Origin: Magallana angulata
Lineage: Eukaryota > Mollusca > Bivalvia > Ostreida > Ostreidae
Length of the DNA stretch: 64,000 bases
Direction of reading: 5' to 3'
NCBI RefSeq assembly: GCF_025612915.1
Contig: NC_069117.1
Coordinates: 41,220,327-41,284,326 of the forward strand
In this document: positions 11,600-25,500 of the stretch, piece by piece
How positions within the stretch are numbered: position 1 is the stretch's first letter
Layout of the letters: each line of letters opens with the position of its first letter
Made by a program: the position numbers and the translations under genes
The notes under the pieces: model-generated
What the model was told of the DNA's origin: nothing
Seen by the model: only the letters and a program-made list of their open reading frames with translations
Database searches by the model: none

Positions 11600-14292
11600 A
11601 TTAATGTTGGTCTTTAGGTAAGGGAAGTGGGAAACATTAAGATAAGCAATCGATACTTCCCGCTGTTTCGCATAGAATAATGTTCATTTAATTGACAAGA
11701 ACCACTTGACTTAAACTATGGATACATGATGATGACGAAAGACGAAATAAGATGCAGATAAAAAAAATGAAATAAGTCAAGATTTTAAGTGAAATTAACC
11801 TTAATTAATATTGGTCTAATTACCATTATCTTTTTAGTCATCTCCCAGAAAAATAATGGAATCGGATTTCTGGGTCATCCTGTACATCTATACATTGTGT
11901 TCTAGATACCTAAAAAGCTTAACGAAATTTGGAAAGCGGTTAAAAAGGGTTTGTGCTGATCATGAATAGCTGTTCATTACTGCATTTAATATATGACGAA
12001 ACAGGGTCAAATATCCCAGAAAATAATGGAACGGTATTATGCACAAGAGGAGTTGAACTAACAAAAAAAACCAGAACTAGCTGGCGGACGGATGGACTGA
12101 CCGACTAAGTGATTGAATTGAACTGACTTATTTACGGACGGGTAAAATCATTGATCCCATTGCATTTTGTCCATGAGGTATAACTACAGCAATCCGTTTA
12201 CATACTTTTTTTCAAAAACTCCAAGGACTTTCAATTTGCTTTATTCTTTCTGAGTCCATCCATCAAAAGTATTTGTAAACACTGGTTTGAATAACTACTG
12301 CTACATTTCCCTGATTGTCCTTTTTGGTATTCACGCTTCAACATACTCTGTTGTATTCTTTTTATGACATGCCAATCTTTTGACGTTCGCAAACGTTCTA
12401 AATTGCTTATTAGAATGATAATTATTAGAAATGAGATCGAAGTTAATTCCGGATTTACTCAGCGTTCGTTTACAGTGTTTTCAGCGCATATCCTTCCTAA
12501 CTTTTTCATTTTCTATTATTATTATTTTAACTATGATATAAAAACGAACATAAAGATACGGAAGACAATTATTTTCTAGACAAACACATAATTTTGTTGA
12601 AAAATAATGAATAAGCTGAATTTTGAAAACTTTAGTTAGGTTATGTATGACCATATGACCATCAACCATATGTTTGACCCACTAAGAACAATTCATTCTG
12701 CTTCGTGACCCTGTTCTTCTAATGACTAAAATCAAATACTATATCTGAATCTTAGCTCAATAGAAGAAATGCATATTACAAGTATGTAAAAATCAAATAT
12801 ATAGAACACAAATCACTTACTTATAACTTCGTTTTAACCCAAATTGTACCAGTGAAGAGAAATTTAGCGATAACAAATCACAACTCGACATACCACCTAC
12901 AAGTGATGTTATTGAATGCGAATAAAAAACAAACGATGAGCACAGCATAGGTGAACGCTACATATATGGCGATTTAACAGTTACTGCTTGGGTCATAGAT
13001 TGACATTGCTGTTTAGGTGAGCAATGTAACTTATGGGCATTTTGGGCAATTTTTCCATATATATTATCTATACTTTTGAATCAGATAGTATAAACTAGTC
13101 GATATGAGTTTTTAAAAAAAAATTATAAAAATTTATATAAATTCTGTAAAGAAATATCTTTGCATTCTATTGGTTTATTCGGCAATCACAAAAGAGAATG
13201 GGCGCACAAGGAGAGTGGAAATTTCTTCAATTAATTTTGCACATTTTTCGAATTATAACCGTTATTTGGTTTCTGTTGGACGTGGAATGGGTGGTAAAAT
13301 GTTTGTATTGCAAAAGGTTTTATCATGATATGTGTCTTAATAAGCAACACGATGCAATTCATGCAAAATCCTACTTATTTATAGCTGTTTTTAAATGATT
13401 TTATTGTTTCTGGGTCTTCTCTCCACAAATGTGAAACGTGCAAAGATGACATATTGCAACATTAAAAATGTTGCTTTTTCAAAAGGATGGAGAGATAATC
13501 CAGTGATGACTAATTATGTATTTTTTAAAAATAGTTTTTGAGGATAAAAAACAAAGTCCATTGATATGACAATGTTGTTTCAAAACACTACTTTATACCG
13601 CATATTTTGAAGTCACGCATGGCTCAGTGATATGGTTTCGTACTGGATTAGTGAATACAAACATGCAGTTCTTTGGGTTCAAATCCTATTGGTGAGTCCT
13701 TAATTTTATTTTTTTTAACTTTTTTGTTTTTAAATGTATGTTGATATAACTTTATGTTGAATTATGGAATACCGGTATATTTAAATTTGCCGTTGTTGAT
13801 TTCTGCCGTATTAACACTTTATCTGTTCTTAATACTTATGAAGATATACTATATAACTAAGTTATAATATGTATGCATTAAAATTATTTCCAATATAACC
13901 AGTTATATCGGTTTACCCTCTCACTGTCATTTTTAGAAAGCCTGTGAGGTTTTTTTAATAACCGGAATAGACATGAACTTCAACTCTAAATTTTGAAAAT
14001 TTTTGTTCAAACCTGTACATATGCTTTCGAGGTTATAGATATTTAAATCAATATTGATTCGTGTCGATGATTCCTGCAAACTTATAATCTTGTGCGCCTA
14101 GTTTCTTAGAGTTAAACCAATATATTTGTAACCATTTAAAAGCATATATATTCAATGTAATTTTGAAATTGGAATAACGATATATCTTTATTGATATAAT
14201 GAGGGCATACGTCAATTAAATAATTTTGAATGCACAGTACTTCCTTGTGTGTTTATAGCAATGTTATATTCAACATTTTATGTTTAAAAACT
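11600..14292. other. Intergenic region between receptor genes 2 and 3
   Basis: Mostly AT-rich sequence with only short open frames lacking protein-like features. It contains a tRNA-like SINE fragment at 13605-13720. The last about 120 bp before gene 3 is shared with gene 4 (14171-14292 against 19360-19479). Confidence 0.4.
13605..13720 (+). mobile_element. tRNA-derived SINE fragment
   Basis: An A-box-like ATGGCTCAGTGATATGG is followed about 50 bp later by a B-box GGTTCAAATCC at 13676-13686. The spacing and sequence fit a decayed tRNA head rather than a working tRNA, because the acceptor stem does not pair. A T-rich tract follows. No clear target-site duplication was found. Confidence 0.55.
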
Positions 14293-15758
14293 ATGTGCGA
14301 GGAATCAGATACGAGGTATGTATTTTTTTTAAATTATTCCTGTACAGTCGCTTTTATTTGTAAAAAAAAATTACCCTATACATTTATGATTGTTTTAGGG
14401 ATGGCGTTATCTGTTGTTATAACTACTACCACAACGGATCAGCATGTGTTCGTAAGTCATTTAAATGTTTTTAAATAATTTTCATAAATAGTCTTGGACT
14501 TTGTTTAAGATCGAAATTGGTCTTCTTCATTTTTTTTAATGAGCCAAAATACTGATCTTTCTAAGTTTGATAATTGAATCAGTTGACAACATCATTTTAT
14601 ATCAAGAGTATATAAAACAGTGTATCTCATTTCAAATATAAGAACAGCACCCTTTATTTATGTTATTTTAATGAAATACCTTCAGGTTGTCTCCCGGGAT
14701 ATTATAGTAATGATTGTAAACGTGAGTGTCAATATCCCAGTTATGGCTATCAATGCTACAAAAAGTGTGAATGTGTAGTGAAGTCTTGCCATCATGTCAT
14801 AGGATGCTTAGCGGGTAATTTCCGTATTTACTTATTATCTTTACACGTCATTTTTTAAAACATGAAATAAGCAATGGTTACATGGCTGTGCATCATTTTC
14901 TTCTTTTCAGATTATAGACAAAGTTCACAATTTCCAACTGAAAGTCCGGAAACATTTAGTACTCAACATGTCCAAATTTACCATAAAACGCATTTGCTTG
15001 GAAATTTGTCCTCAAGTACTGAAAAACTTCAATACCGTAGTTACAGCATAACAAACACAAAGACATTCAGAATTTTAAATAGTTTTACTACTGATTCAAA
15101 TATAATTGATGCTTCAATGCCTGCTCCAAAAAGCATTCTATTTGATACTAATATTATATTGATAACAATAGGGGGTGTAATTGCACTACTTCTTAGTATT
15201 CTCGTTGTACAACAGTGTTTAAAATTTCGCTTAAAACGGAGAAAGTATGCACAACAGATGTCTCTGAAACGAAGTTCAATAAAAGAGGAAGAAAGGTATC
15301 ATGAGATAAACGAATCGTTAATGACCGTAGGACAATATGATAACCGCAATGATCCCCAAGAACTTGGCAAATACTACGAACTTCAAATATCAGATCAGGC
15401 TTCTGCTGCCCCATATGAAAAGATGGAAACCGAGTTACAATATCAAGAAATAAACGAATCTTCTGTATTGTCATCAACGAGTTCAGTCTCATGTTACGGC
15501 AATACATCATATCCAGTACCTGATAAAAGATGCATCTTTGTAAATGTTTTAGATTCCAGTCCTGCAAAATTTAAAACATCCTCTGAAGAAAGCCATGTAA
15601 ATTTGACTAATGGAAGCAGCAAGAAAGATAAAAGTGAATCATCAGAATATCTAGATCCTATTTTTGATGCACAGATTTATGAAAACACATCAAAAGGTTG
15701 TGATACCGGTACCAATAACGATACGTATTTAGATGTTACACATGAATCAGTTCTCTAA
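14293..15758 (+). CDS. Receptor gene 3: short MEGF-type EGF transmembrane protein (subfamily A)
   Basis: Exons 14293-14315, 14399-14451, 14686-14814 and 14911-15758 encode 350 residues. Exons 1, 2 and 3 are 6, 6 and 3 bp shorter than in genes 1 and 2, a change shared only with gene 4. The EGF unit reads CLPGYYSNDCKREC, YGYQC and CHHVIGC. The stalk is longer, about 80 residues, and rich in Ser, Thr and Asn. The transmembrane helix is near 149-171, followed by RLKRRKY. The tail has ERYHEI, KYYELQ, YEKM-x5-YQEI, SYPVP, EYLDP, TYLDV and the C-terminus ESVL. An in-frame ATG at 14230 would add a hydrophobic leader, but a 2-bp difference in gene 4 breaks that frame, so I did not use it. Confidence 0.85.
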
Positions 15759-16226
15759 TTTATTTTGTTTCCATTTTCTTTAGAGAAATTATATTCTATG
15801 TGCTATACAAATTTAGCAATTCAACATCTTGGAACAGGATTGGCTAACCTAGACGAATTACACTGCAACTAACAAAACATTACAATGAACGTTATGAAAA
15901 TTACTTTAACATGAAACTTCAAATTAGGCAAATTCCAGCTTCCTCTGGGATTAAATGGTGTATTTAATTATAAGCTGCGCTAACTCCATCGATCGCACCG
16001 TAAGGCATATTACACGATACCCTGTTGTTTATGTCTCATATTTTTTCTAGGGTGAAAGTAACAATAATTGGTTTAGAAGTGCAATTTCTCACAAATATTA
16101 TTACGTTTTCTGTATTTGTATAATTTAAATGCAATGATAGTATACAAGTGAGATGTATTTACACAACAAATTCAAAAATACATTTGAGGTGATAAATAAG
16201 ACAACATACATTTACCATAACAAATA

Positions 16227-16333
<107 letters not shown>

Positions 16334-16764
16334 AAATAAAAAGATTTTAGCTACGAAAAGGTTTGTGCTTTTTACAAGTTGCAATATTTATTATTTATCA
16401 TCATATAATTCAATTCTAGTCAGAATACCATACAGTGTATCAAAATTTATCAAACACTGCCAATTGTAAAACATATCAGTTGGAGGACGTACTGAAAGAG
16501 GGCTAATACATGGTGTAGAACGTTTTATGGGGGGTTTTTTTCATGCATATGTTTGATGTAGATTATGAATTAAATCAATCTTCTAACATGATATTCATTC
16601 GAATTTGTTATCTGTTATGTTAAAACTAGTATTTAGTAAAGAAATAATTACATCATTTCACAAACTAAAGCATTCATTTCTTTTTCCAGCGAAAATTTAA
16701 ACAAACGGAATTTGTTTTAGAAATGGATAAGGTCGTTTTACCGGTAACAAATACATATAGGTTA

Positions 16765-16900
16765 TTACATGGCAATTTTTATATCGAACACTATATTAGC
16801 CCTCGGTCGCTGTATATCAACCCTCGAGCCTGACGGTTCTCTGGCTGTTATACAGCGACCGAGAGCCAATATAGGATGCGATATAAAAATTGTCATGTTA
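16765..16900. mobile_element. Fold-back (MITE-like) element
   Basis: Two arms of about 55 bp are inverted copies of each other. The left arm runs from about 16766 and contains TTTTTATATCGAACACTATA and CTCGGTCGCTGTATA; the right arm ends near 16900 and reads back as the same sequence with scattered mismatches. About 20 bp separate them. There is no coding capacity. Target-site duplications were not clear. Confidence 0.7.
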
Positions 16901-18582
16901 TATGATATATTATATTTTAAATAAAAATTATTACGGAAATAATTTAGAAAAAACATCATGTGAGAACACTTTATTATTTAGAAGTCGCTTCACGACTATA
17001 CTTCCCTGAAATTTTTGGGGCAGCTTTTTGTATTCCAAGCTGACGTCATACTCGGAGATCGAAGTTGAACGACACATACCGAACGCTACATCATAATAGC
17101 CGATGATTAACGGAAAGGGGTTTAATATAACATCCGAAGATTGCCAGAGAGGCTGTGATTTAAATCTTATATCACACCCCTAGAATTTATATCACACGGG
17201 AAGGCAAATTTTCGGTTTTTATCGCACAGGGCGGAAAAGGGTATATTTTTTATAAGTATACGAAATATGCAAGTTTTTAATAATTTTCAGAATAATAATT
17301 GAAAAATAACGAAGTTTTTAAAAATCCGTTTTTTGTAATTCTACATTTTAAATGAATATCATTTCCATGCGTAGAGTTGTTTAACATTTGCACGATTTTT
17401 TACAACATTGCTTACAAATTAAAAATATGACCCCATCTATGTTGCTAAAAGTACAAGGCAAAGAAAATAAAAGTGTCAAAACACTTCAGTCTAACTGAAA
17501 ATGTGTAAATGATTTAGGGTCAAGATCTAGAAAATGAAAGGGGCCTACAGGTTTATTAAATTCAGGATATAAAATACTTTTAATGATGTTTCGTAACAAT
17601 AGCTTTGTTTAAAAGGTTGTACGGAGGCTTAAACACAGTGAAAAATAATGTTTTAAACTGTTATTTTCGAGAAAATATGAAGAACTCAATAACAATTGAT
17701 GTCCATTTCTACTAATAAAATGTATCTGAAATGCCTCAAACACGCCATTAAACAAGCCCATGACCTTCTCTGAAAATGATTTCAAATTGAATTTAGGTAT
17801 ATTATCGGGATTACTTTTTTCCATAACTTATTATAGAATGTCAGAGTTTGTTTCATTTCCTACATATTTTTCAAGCTGTAAAGTACGGGGGGATATTCAC
17901 CAATCAATTATGATGACATAATAGATCTAGCACCTAAAAGAATACCTAATCCTGATATTTGTCCGTCAACTATCTTTGATCTTTTTTATATAACATGTTT
18001 GACTTCTCGGTTGAAAACACCAAGATATTTGTCCTTATGTAACATGATATCGATGTGATATTATGTCGCGCTCTGCCTTAAACATCGGGCGACATAACAC
18101 TTCAGAGCTTCCCTGTCACCTGATGGCAAATGTTGGTGAATGTCGCTCTCGAAGCCATCCTATGTATGTGTATGTATAATGTCAACGAACTGTATTTAGA
18201 CTTTTTCATTGGAAAGGAAACGGGTCCGTAAATTTCCCTTGATCTTTCGCAAAGAAGTTGAAGACAGAGAAAAAATGACTACTTCAATTTTCAGCGAAAT
18301 ATTTCCTCTTCTTAGTCATATTCCACAACATTTATAAAAATGAAGTGGTCAATGAAAATAATTATCAAGAATTACGTTTAAGATAATACAATTTTAGACC
18401 AAAACAGCCTAAATGGTAAGTGAACTTCAGATGTTATACAACATCTGAAACACGCCAGTTTCCATACTTATAAGGGTTATAAATTTATTGTATTATAGAA
18501 CATATAAACTGTTTAAAACAATGATAATGGAATATGCATAAGGGAAATGACTCGGATATTTTTAAAATACTACGAGATGATA

Positions 18583-18601
18583 CCCCGCGCAAGCGCGGGA
18601 A
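18583..18601. repeat. Short GC-rich hairpin
   Basis: CCCGCGC-AA-GCGCGGG is a perfect 7-bp stem with a 2-base loop in otherwise AT-rich sequence. Such hairpins occur at ends of some transposons, but neighbouring terminal signals were not recognisable. Confidence 0.6.
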
Positions 18602-19067
18602 TTAACACTCTACACATTATTATAATGTAATGCTTAATATGTTGAATCAATTTTTTTTTCATTTTTGTGCACACTTTGTCCAAATGTTTCTTTGTTTAAA
18701 TCCTTTAAAATTGAATTTAAAAAAAACTGCATTGATGGATACTTAGAGAAGTGGGCAGGGATGAAAAATCGAAACTGAAATGGATAATATACTCATGTAC
18801 ATGGACGTTGCCTTCATCCGGTTTATTGAAGCTGACTTTAAACAAATAAACTTATTCTACATGTTTTTATTTTAAATCAGTGAATAAGTATATAGTGTAT
18901 CTCTCTCTAAATTTGGTTCGTTAGGTCAATTTTCAATATAATATTAATTTCTATAACTTTCGCAAATAATAATTTCAGATAAAAATAAACAATCTGGAGG
19001 GCGGGAGGGAGGCATCCGCATTAAACTTTCCCGTTTTATGCATACATCATTTATTCATACAGTATAG

Positions 19068-19097
19068 CAATCGCAACTTCCCGAGAAGTTGCGATTG
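19068..19097. repeat. Perfect 13-bp inverted repeat
   Basis: CAATCGCAACTTC is followed by four bases (CCGA) and its exact reverse complement. It lies about 400 bp upstream of gene 4. It could be a small fold-back remnant or a regulatory hairpin; nothing in the sequence decides. Confidence 0.7.
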
Positions 19098-19299
19098 ACA
19101 GTATATAGACGTAGAATACATTTATCTGTTCATTAATGTTTAAGGTGTACAACCAGTCTTGGTATGAAAGTGTATGAATTCAAATTAAAACACGCTAGGT
19201 TATGCATTATCCATTTGCATGCATGTTTCAATCCAAAGTTGTCTTTATTTATTTTTTTATTGTATTTCTTGTTTATAGAATAAGTTTTTAAAATCACTA

Positions 19300-19365
19300 T
19301 TGTGCGGTACAGTTTGTGTACTAAGTAACATCATCGGTTAGGTCATATCTGTATTGTTTTGAATA
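19300..19365 (+). promoter_or_regulatory. Conserved upstream element of receptor gene 4
   Basis: The block (C)AGTTTGTGTA..AGTAACATCATC..TATCTGTATTGTTT matches, with gaps, the conserved block upstream of genes 1 and 2 (about 385-460 and 7240-7310). Here it lies only about 120-180 bp before the first coding ATG at 19480, whereas in genes 1 and 2 it is more than 2.5 kb away. It is a candidate shared control element of subfamily A. No trustworthy TATA box was identified here. Confidence 0.5.
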
Positions 19366-19479
19366 ACAATATATCTTTATTGATATGATGAACGCATGCG
19401 TCAATTCAATTATTTTGAATGCACAATACTTCCTTGTGCTTACAGCAATGTCATAATCCACATTTCATGTTTTAAAAAT

Positions 19480-20956
19480 ATGTGCGAGGAATCGGTAACG
19501 AAGTATGTATTTTTTTTATTTGTTTCCGTACACTCGCTTTAATTTGTATAAATTACCTTATATATTTATGATTGTCCTAGGGATGGCGTTACCTGTTGTT
19601 ATAACTACTACCACAACGGATCAGCATGTGTTCGTAAGTCATTTAAACGTTTTTTAAATAATTTTCATAAATAGTCTTGTACTTTGCTTAAGATCGAAAT
19701 TGGTCTTCTTTATTTTTTTTTTAAATGAGCCAAACTACTGATATTTCTAAATTGAGTAATTGAATCAGTTGACAACATCATTTTATAAAAAGAGTATATA
19801 AAACAGTGTATCTCATTTCAAATATAAGAACAGCACCCTTTTTTATGTGATTTTTATGAAACACCTTCAGGTTGTCTCCCGGGATATTATGGAAATGATT
19901 GTACAAGTAAGTGTGAACATCCCAGTTATGGCGATCAGTGCTACAAGAGGTGTAAATGTGACCTTACGTCTTGCCATCATGTAACAGGATGCATAGCGGG
20001 TAATTTGCGTATTTTCATATCATCATTACACGTCATTTTTTCAAAGCATGAAATAAGCAATGCTTTCATGGCTGTGTGTCAATTTCTTCTTTTCAGATTA
20101 TAATCAAAGATCACAATTTCCAACTGAAAGTCTGGAAACATTTAGTACTCAAGATGTCCCAATTTATCATGAAACGCATTCGTTTGGAAATGTTTCCTCA
20201 AATACTAAAAAACCTCAATACAGTAGTTACAGCATAACAAACACAAAGACCATCACAATATTAAACAGTAGCAGTACTGATTCAAATAAAGTTGATGCTT
20301 CAATGCCTACTCCTACAAATATTCAAATTGATACCAACATTTTAATAATAACAGTAGGGGGTGTAATTGCACTACTTCTTAGTATTCTAGTTGTACAGCA
20401 TTGCTTAAAACTTCGTTTAAAACGGAGAAAGTATGCACAACAGATGTCTTTGAAACGAAGCCCATTCAAAGAGGAAGAGACGTATCAAGAGATAAACGAA
20501 TCGTTAATGACCGTAGGACAATATAATAACCGCAATGATCATCAAGAACTTGGCAAATACTTTGAACTACAAACCTCAGATCAATCTTCTGCTGTGCCAT
20601 ATGAAAAGATGAAAACCGAGTTACAATATGAAGAAGTAAACGAATCTTCTGTGTTATCATCACCCACATGTAGTACAGATTCAAATAGCAGCAATAAATC
20701 ATACCTAGTACCGAAGAAAAACAAGAGACGAAGCTACGTAGATGTTTTAGATACTAGCACTGAAAATACTCCAATTTCCGTTGAGGACATCCATACACCA
20801 TTGAATGACAAACAAAGCAACAAAGATAAGAGTGAATCATCAGAATATTTAGATCCTATCATTGATGCAAACATTAATGAAAACGCATCACAAAGTTGTG
20901 ATGTAGGAGGCAATAGTGATGCTTATTTAGATGTTACACATGAAACAATTGTTTAG
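19480..20956 (+). CDS. Receptor gene 4: short MEGF-type EGF transmembrane protein (subfamily A)
   Basis: Exons 19480-19502, 19581-19633, 19871-19999 and 20097-20956 encode 354 residues. It is nearly a twin of gene 3 through exons, introns and the upstream 120 bp, so it arose by a fairly recent duplication. The EGF unit reads CLPGYYGNDCTSKC, YGDQC and CHHVTGC. The transmembrane helix lies near residues 149-171 after a long Ser/Thr/Asn stalk, followed by RLKRRKY. The tail has ETYQEI, KYFELQ, YEKM-x5-YEEV, SYLVP, SYVDV, EYLDP, AYLDV and the C-terminus ETIV. No signal peptide is visible at the start used. Confidence 0.86.
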
Positions 20957-23187
20957 TATAATTATTTAGTTCGAATTTTCTTTAAGGAAGAGGTCTTTTC
21001 TGGTTTTCGACTTGTCAAACATTAATTTGACTAACTGCTAATTATATCAAGATAAAAGGAAATCAAAGTAGTATATATTTTTTTCTTTCTTACTATCATA
21101 CAACTTGGCATTGAAATACTAATCCATGTTTAGAATCTAACAAGGACTATATTTTTGGCGGAATATTGGCGTAGGAAAATATCACGTTTCGCAATTTCGA
21201 ATTGCCGTAGATTAATGAGTCTGTTTTAGCATTTTTAAAACAATAATATTAATGTTAGATTTTTTAACTAATGTGAACTAATGAGATGATAATTCGGTGT
21301 CGGAATATGTTTTTAAAATATGATTTGCCAATCAAATTACATTTTATAAGCTTTTCAAAGCGCCCATTCTATACATAAGTTTGTGTGAAAAAATCACTGG
21401 ACTCCGTTTTTCTCTCTTATTTAATGGTCAATATATTAGCTTTTCTGTCAATTTATATCTTTATATAAAGTCTTCAGAATACGTAAAAATCAGAAATATT
21501 TTAATATTGGAAGCATAAAAAATAATTAAAATATCTTCAAAAATTTAAGAAAATTAGAGGAAATGCGGGCTAAGCAATATCAATTTTAGTTTCAATATTT
21601 ATTCCAATTTAGCTGTATAAGCGGATAGGCATTTTGATAATCTGTCATTTCACTGAAGAATAGATTCTTCATATCTTAAACAGATGTCCACATAACTGCA
21701 AAGAACTTCATTTATTTTTATCATCCTTTAAGTTCAGGAAAATGGTAGCTATATAGTGAGCTTGACCTGACCTTTATGTGAAAACAAGGAGGTCTAATTT
21801 GATTAAACTGATAGAATTATTTAGTTATATGATCTGTTTGATTGTGTCCAAATTTCATGATGTATGATAACGAGAAGACTCCTTCCTTAAGCAAATGTTC
21901 TTATGATTACAAGTTTTATACAATTAAGCTAAAGGCTGTATTTGGGTTGTTTCTGCATAATTAATAAAACAGATTTGCTAATTTGCCAATTCACAATTTT
22001 TTTAATGATCCTATTCTTTCAAATTGTTTCACAATATGAAAAATTATTTACAAGGCAACCTAAATTGCCTTGCATCTAAAAAAAAAAAACACTATGAACG
22101 TTGATGATATTATGTAAACTTGAAAATTTTAGTTAAGAAGGCCAAATTCGTTTCTTTTGATTGAAGGTGGGGGGGGGGGGGGTGGCATAAAATTATAATA
22201 GAAAAAAAAACTTTTTTTTCGACCATGTGTCAAAAACACTAACTCTAGTGTTCCTGCAAAGTTTCGTTAGAATCTATCATCTGGTTCGTTTTTTAGATCA
22301 TCACAAAACACAAGTACAATTACTATAGAAATATAAACGAAATTCCAATTTTCCGCACTACGAAGCAGTATACTACAATAGACAATTCTACCATTTGGAA
22401 TTTAAAAGTGATTATCTTAATATATCAAAATGCTCCTGATTCTGCTTTTTATCAGGAGTTTTACAAGCGTAGAGTAGTATTATAAATTCACTTCAAAATT
22501 AGAAAAAAAGAACACCGATGATAAAATATTCATGTTTTTAAAATTTCAAAGGCGTAGTTTTTACTTTATCTTTTATGACATTTCTTATAACGTACTCCAA
22601 AAAGCACGTCCACCATCGGAATAAAGTACCGTAAACAAAAAAAAAAATTCTTTACCCCCCACCCCTTAAAACTATCAATATTTCTGATTTTTTCTTTTCT
22701 GTTTTCAAATTTTAGGGATCAAAAACATTTATAAGAGGGTGTAAATATACGGTATTGTACAAAAATGTGCAAAGTATGCTAAAAAATTTAAGCTGTCCGC
22801 CTGACGGACATTTCAGCTGGATTGGGCTATACCTAGTTTAGCCTTGATCAACAGTCGAACAAATTATTACTTAATAGGTACTGGAGAAGATAATCTATAT
22901 TCCTACGTGAACTTGTACAGCACAATACATGTTTGTCAGTGATGTTTGGAAACGGATTCAAATAGAACTTTGATTATTTCCTTTAATGAATTTTACACCC
23001 TGGTATTCAGCGTTTTGTTTCCTGTCGCGATCTCTCTATCAAAACACGGGTTCTTTTAAAAGATTTGATATACATTTGTTTCATTACAATTTTTTCTTTG
23101 TGCCCCTGATCTTTCTTCAGAGTAAATTTAATATGGTTTGCTGAAAGCAATTTAAAACAAATATCACGTTTTCCTGTAGCTGCAGAT

Positions 23188-23238
23188 CTGTAGCTCTCTG
23201 GTTGAAAAAATTCGGATAGACATACCAGAGAGCTACAG
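23188..23238. repeat. Inverted repeat with 15-bp perfect arms
   Basis: CTGTAGCTCTCTGGT at 23188-23202 is repeated as its reverse complement at 23224-23238, with a 21-base loop. It is probably a fold-back remnant. Confidence 0.7.
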
Positions 23239-25394
23239 TTCCAAGCGTTGTAAAAACCTCCGATTTACGCCGCCGTTTTTTGTGTCGCTCGCTTCGGGAA
23301 TTATATCCGACTTTAAAAGCATTCAACCGCCTAAAAAATTGGATTTATTAATTAAACATATAGTTTACCCTAACTCTGCTAACTTTGTTTTCCTTTCAAT
23401 GGTTCACAACGGCCATCTTTCGCCTTGGAATGTCATCGTTTTAAAAAACTCGCCTTATGACAACCATGTTTTCCTGTATCAAAATGTAAGTTAAAGATGT
23501 ATATGCACAAAAAATTAAAAAATGGAACAATGACAAAACATGGTTACCATAACCAATAAATTGTGTTTATTTTATATAAATTAAAAGTAACCAATTTTAT
23601 GGACCAAGCTTTTGCATTTCACAATAGTTTAGTTTAATTTAATTCAGTATAGTATTTATCATCCTCATATTCAATTGAAACATTGGGTTTTAATTAACAT
23701 TCGTGAACATCAAGTTTTGAGGATTATAACAAAAAATCAGTTTCAAGGATGCGTTTCTTCGTGGACAATGATCTCATCAGTACAATGTGTAATAGAAATT
23801 CCACATGCTATGTACATTTAATTGTGCATTATATCACAAAATCGACAAAAATTTGCTTTCAACGAATATCGATGCAGTATATGACGTATTGTGTTTTAAC
23901 TTCTTCATGGATAAGTATTGTTCAAGTGTTTGCCATTTTTATTCGTTGAAAATTTTGAAATATACTCTGCTAAAACTAGCATCAAGTTAGCAAATTATTA
24001 CAGCATACCCAAAATCAAAGTGTTCATTTCCTTTTTCAGCTAAACTTTCAACAAGCGGAAACATATTTTGAATAATGGATTCTAATTTTTGCCCCAATGT
24101 ATCAAATATGAAAAAATACATTAGTTTAGTGAACTAGCTTACGCATCCTTAAATAGTGTCAGAATTAAGCAAGTAAGATACAATGTAAATTAACTTCTCG
24201 TGTATTAACCTGGATTATATGCGCCCTGATTGTTAAGCATTTTAAGCAATTAGTTTAAGGGTGTACGGGGATGTATTTCATACACCTGCAGGCCACTTAT
24301 CTTAAATTGATTATCTTCAGAGCGTTATTAAATATTAACTACACGTTTTATTTTTTTTTTTTGCAGTAGATTTATTACTGGTATCTTGAATACCGTTTCA
24401 AATTCAAAAGAAATTCCGCCTGTCTTGCATAAAGCATACCAACCAAAAAACGATTTGATGAATATGTAAATATATACCCATTGTTTTATCTGAAGGATAT
24501 TTGCAGCTTCAAGGTAGAAAACACTGCCTATTTGTCAGAACTAAAAAAACAAAAATGATACATCGGGAGTAAATAGATTGCATTTTGACGTACCATGGCA
24601 CAGCTAAATATGTGTGTAGGCAAGACTAAAATGTAACTTAATTTGATTCCTGCCCTGTTCCGTCCCGTTCTGGAGCTTGTTATTTAATTATGTGTTTCCT
24701 GTTGTCGATATCTCTTGATTTCTACCCTTAATTTCGTTGAAATGCACTTGAAAAATTTTAAAATGAGGGGAAAATGAACAATTGAATGTTTAAAGTGATG
24801 AAAACGGACCCACGCTGCATTGTTTTTGTGAAGTTATTTAAGACAACTTTCATTTTGAATCATGGTTTTGGTATTCACGTCCTACGTTTCCTTATGAATA
24901 TGCTCACCTTTGATCCGATACCCGACTATAATTTTAAAATATAACAAGACACCACTTTTGTTTTTAAAAATTAAGTTTATATAAGTACAAATACATTTCA
25001 AAGTAGTTTAGCCCCCCCCCCCCCCCCTCCAAAAATAAAGAGCAGTTAAACAAGAGCAAATGGCTGTCAGACAATTGAATCCGTGCAATCTAAGAACAAT
25101 CCAAGCAATGACTAAATTGTTACTGTTAATGTAGTCTCCTTTAGACCATCAAATATATGAAAATATAAACACAATATTTAACTTTATTATTGTCTGTCTG
25201 TTTTTGTTATACAGCGTCTTATTAGTATCTTTTTCCTTTGTCTACACAACGTCTTATCCTCCATATCCCAATAAATGGCAATGATAATGTATTATTGTCT
25301 TTTTATCCAATATAACGTTTTGATCATTTTAAAACTCAGGAAGACTATTGTATGTAAATGTCCTGTAAATTGATTAATAGAAATATAAAAGGCT

Positions 25395-25500
25395 CTGGAA
25401 TGCTTTAAGGTCTGCTGGGGTAATAATTGTAAAGCGCTTTGAGAAATGCATTGCAATTTAAAAGCGCTTTATAAAAACTTGCAATTATTATTATTTATTT
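25395..25500 (+). mobile_element. 3' tail of an L2/CR1-type LINE or of a SINE that uses it
   Basis: The sequence contains GTAAAGCGCTTTGAG and then AAAAGCGCTTTATAAA, ending in a TTATTATTATT tail. This arrangement is the well-known conserved 3' end of L2-clade elements and their partner SINEs in many animals. No reverse-transcriptase frame is present upstream, so only a short tail fragment can be supported. The start is uncertain. Confidence 0.65.

Noticed and set aside
14230-14292. Extended N-terminus of gene 3 as a signal peptide
   Set aside because: The matching gene 4 sequence is shifted by 2 bp and stops, so the frame is not conserved; genes 1, 2 and 5 lack it too.
15193-15567. Antisense frame in gene 3; similar ones at 11249-11440, 20466-20702, 27502-27741 and 40903-41211
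   Set aside because: Shadows of the conserved receptor tails on the opposite strand, with no independent features.
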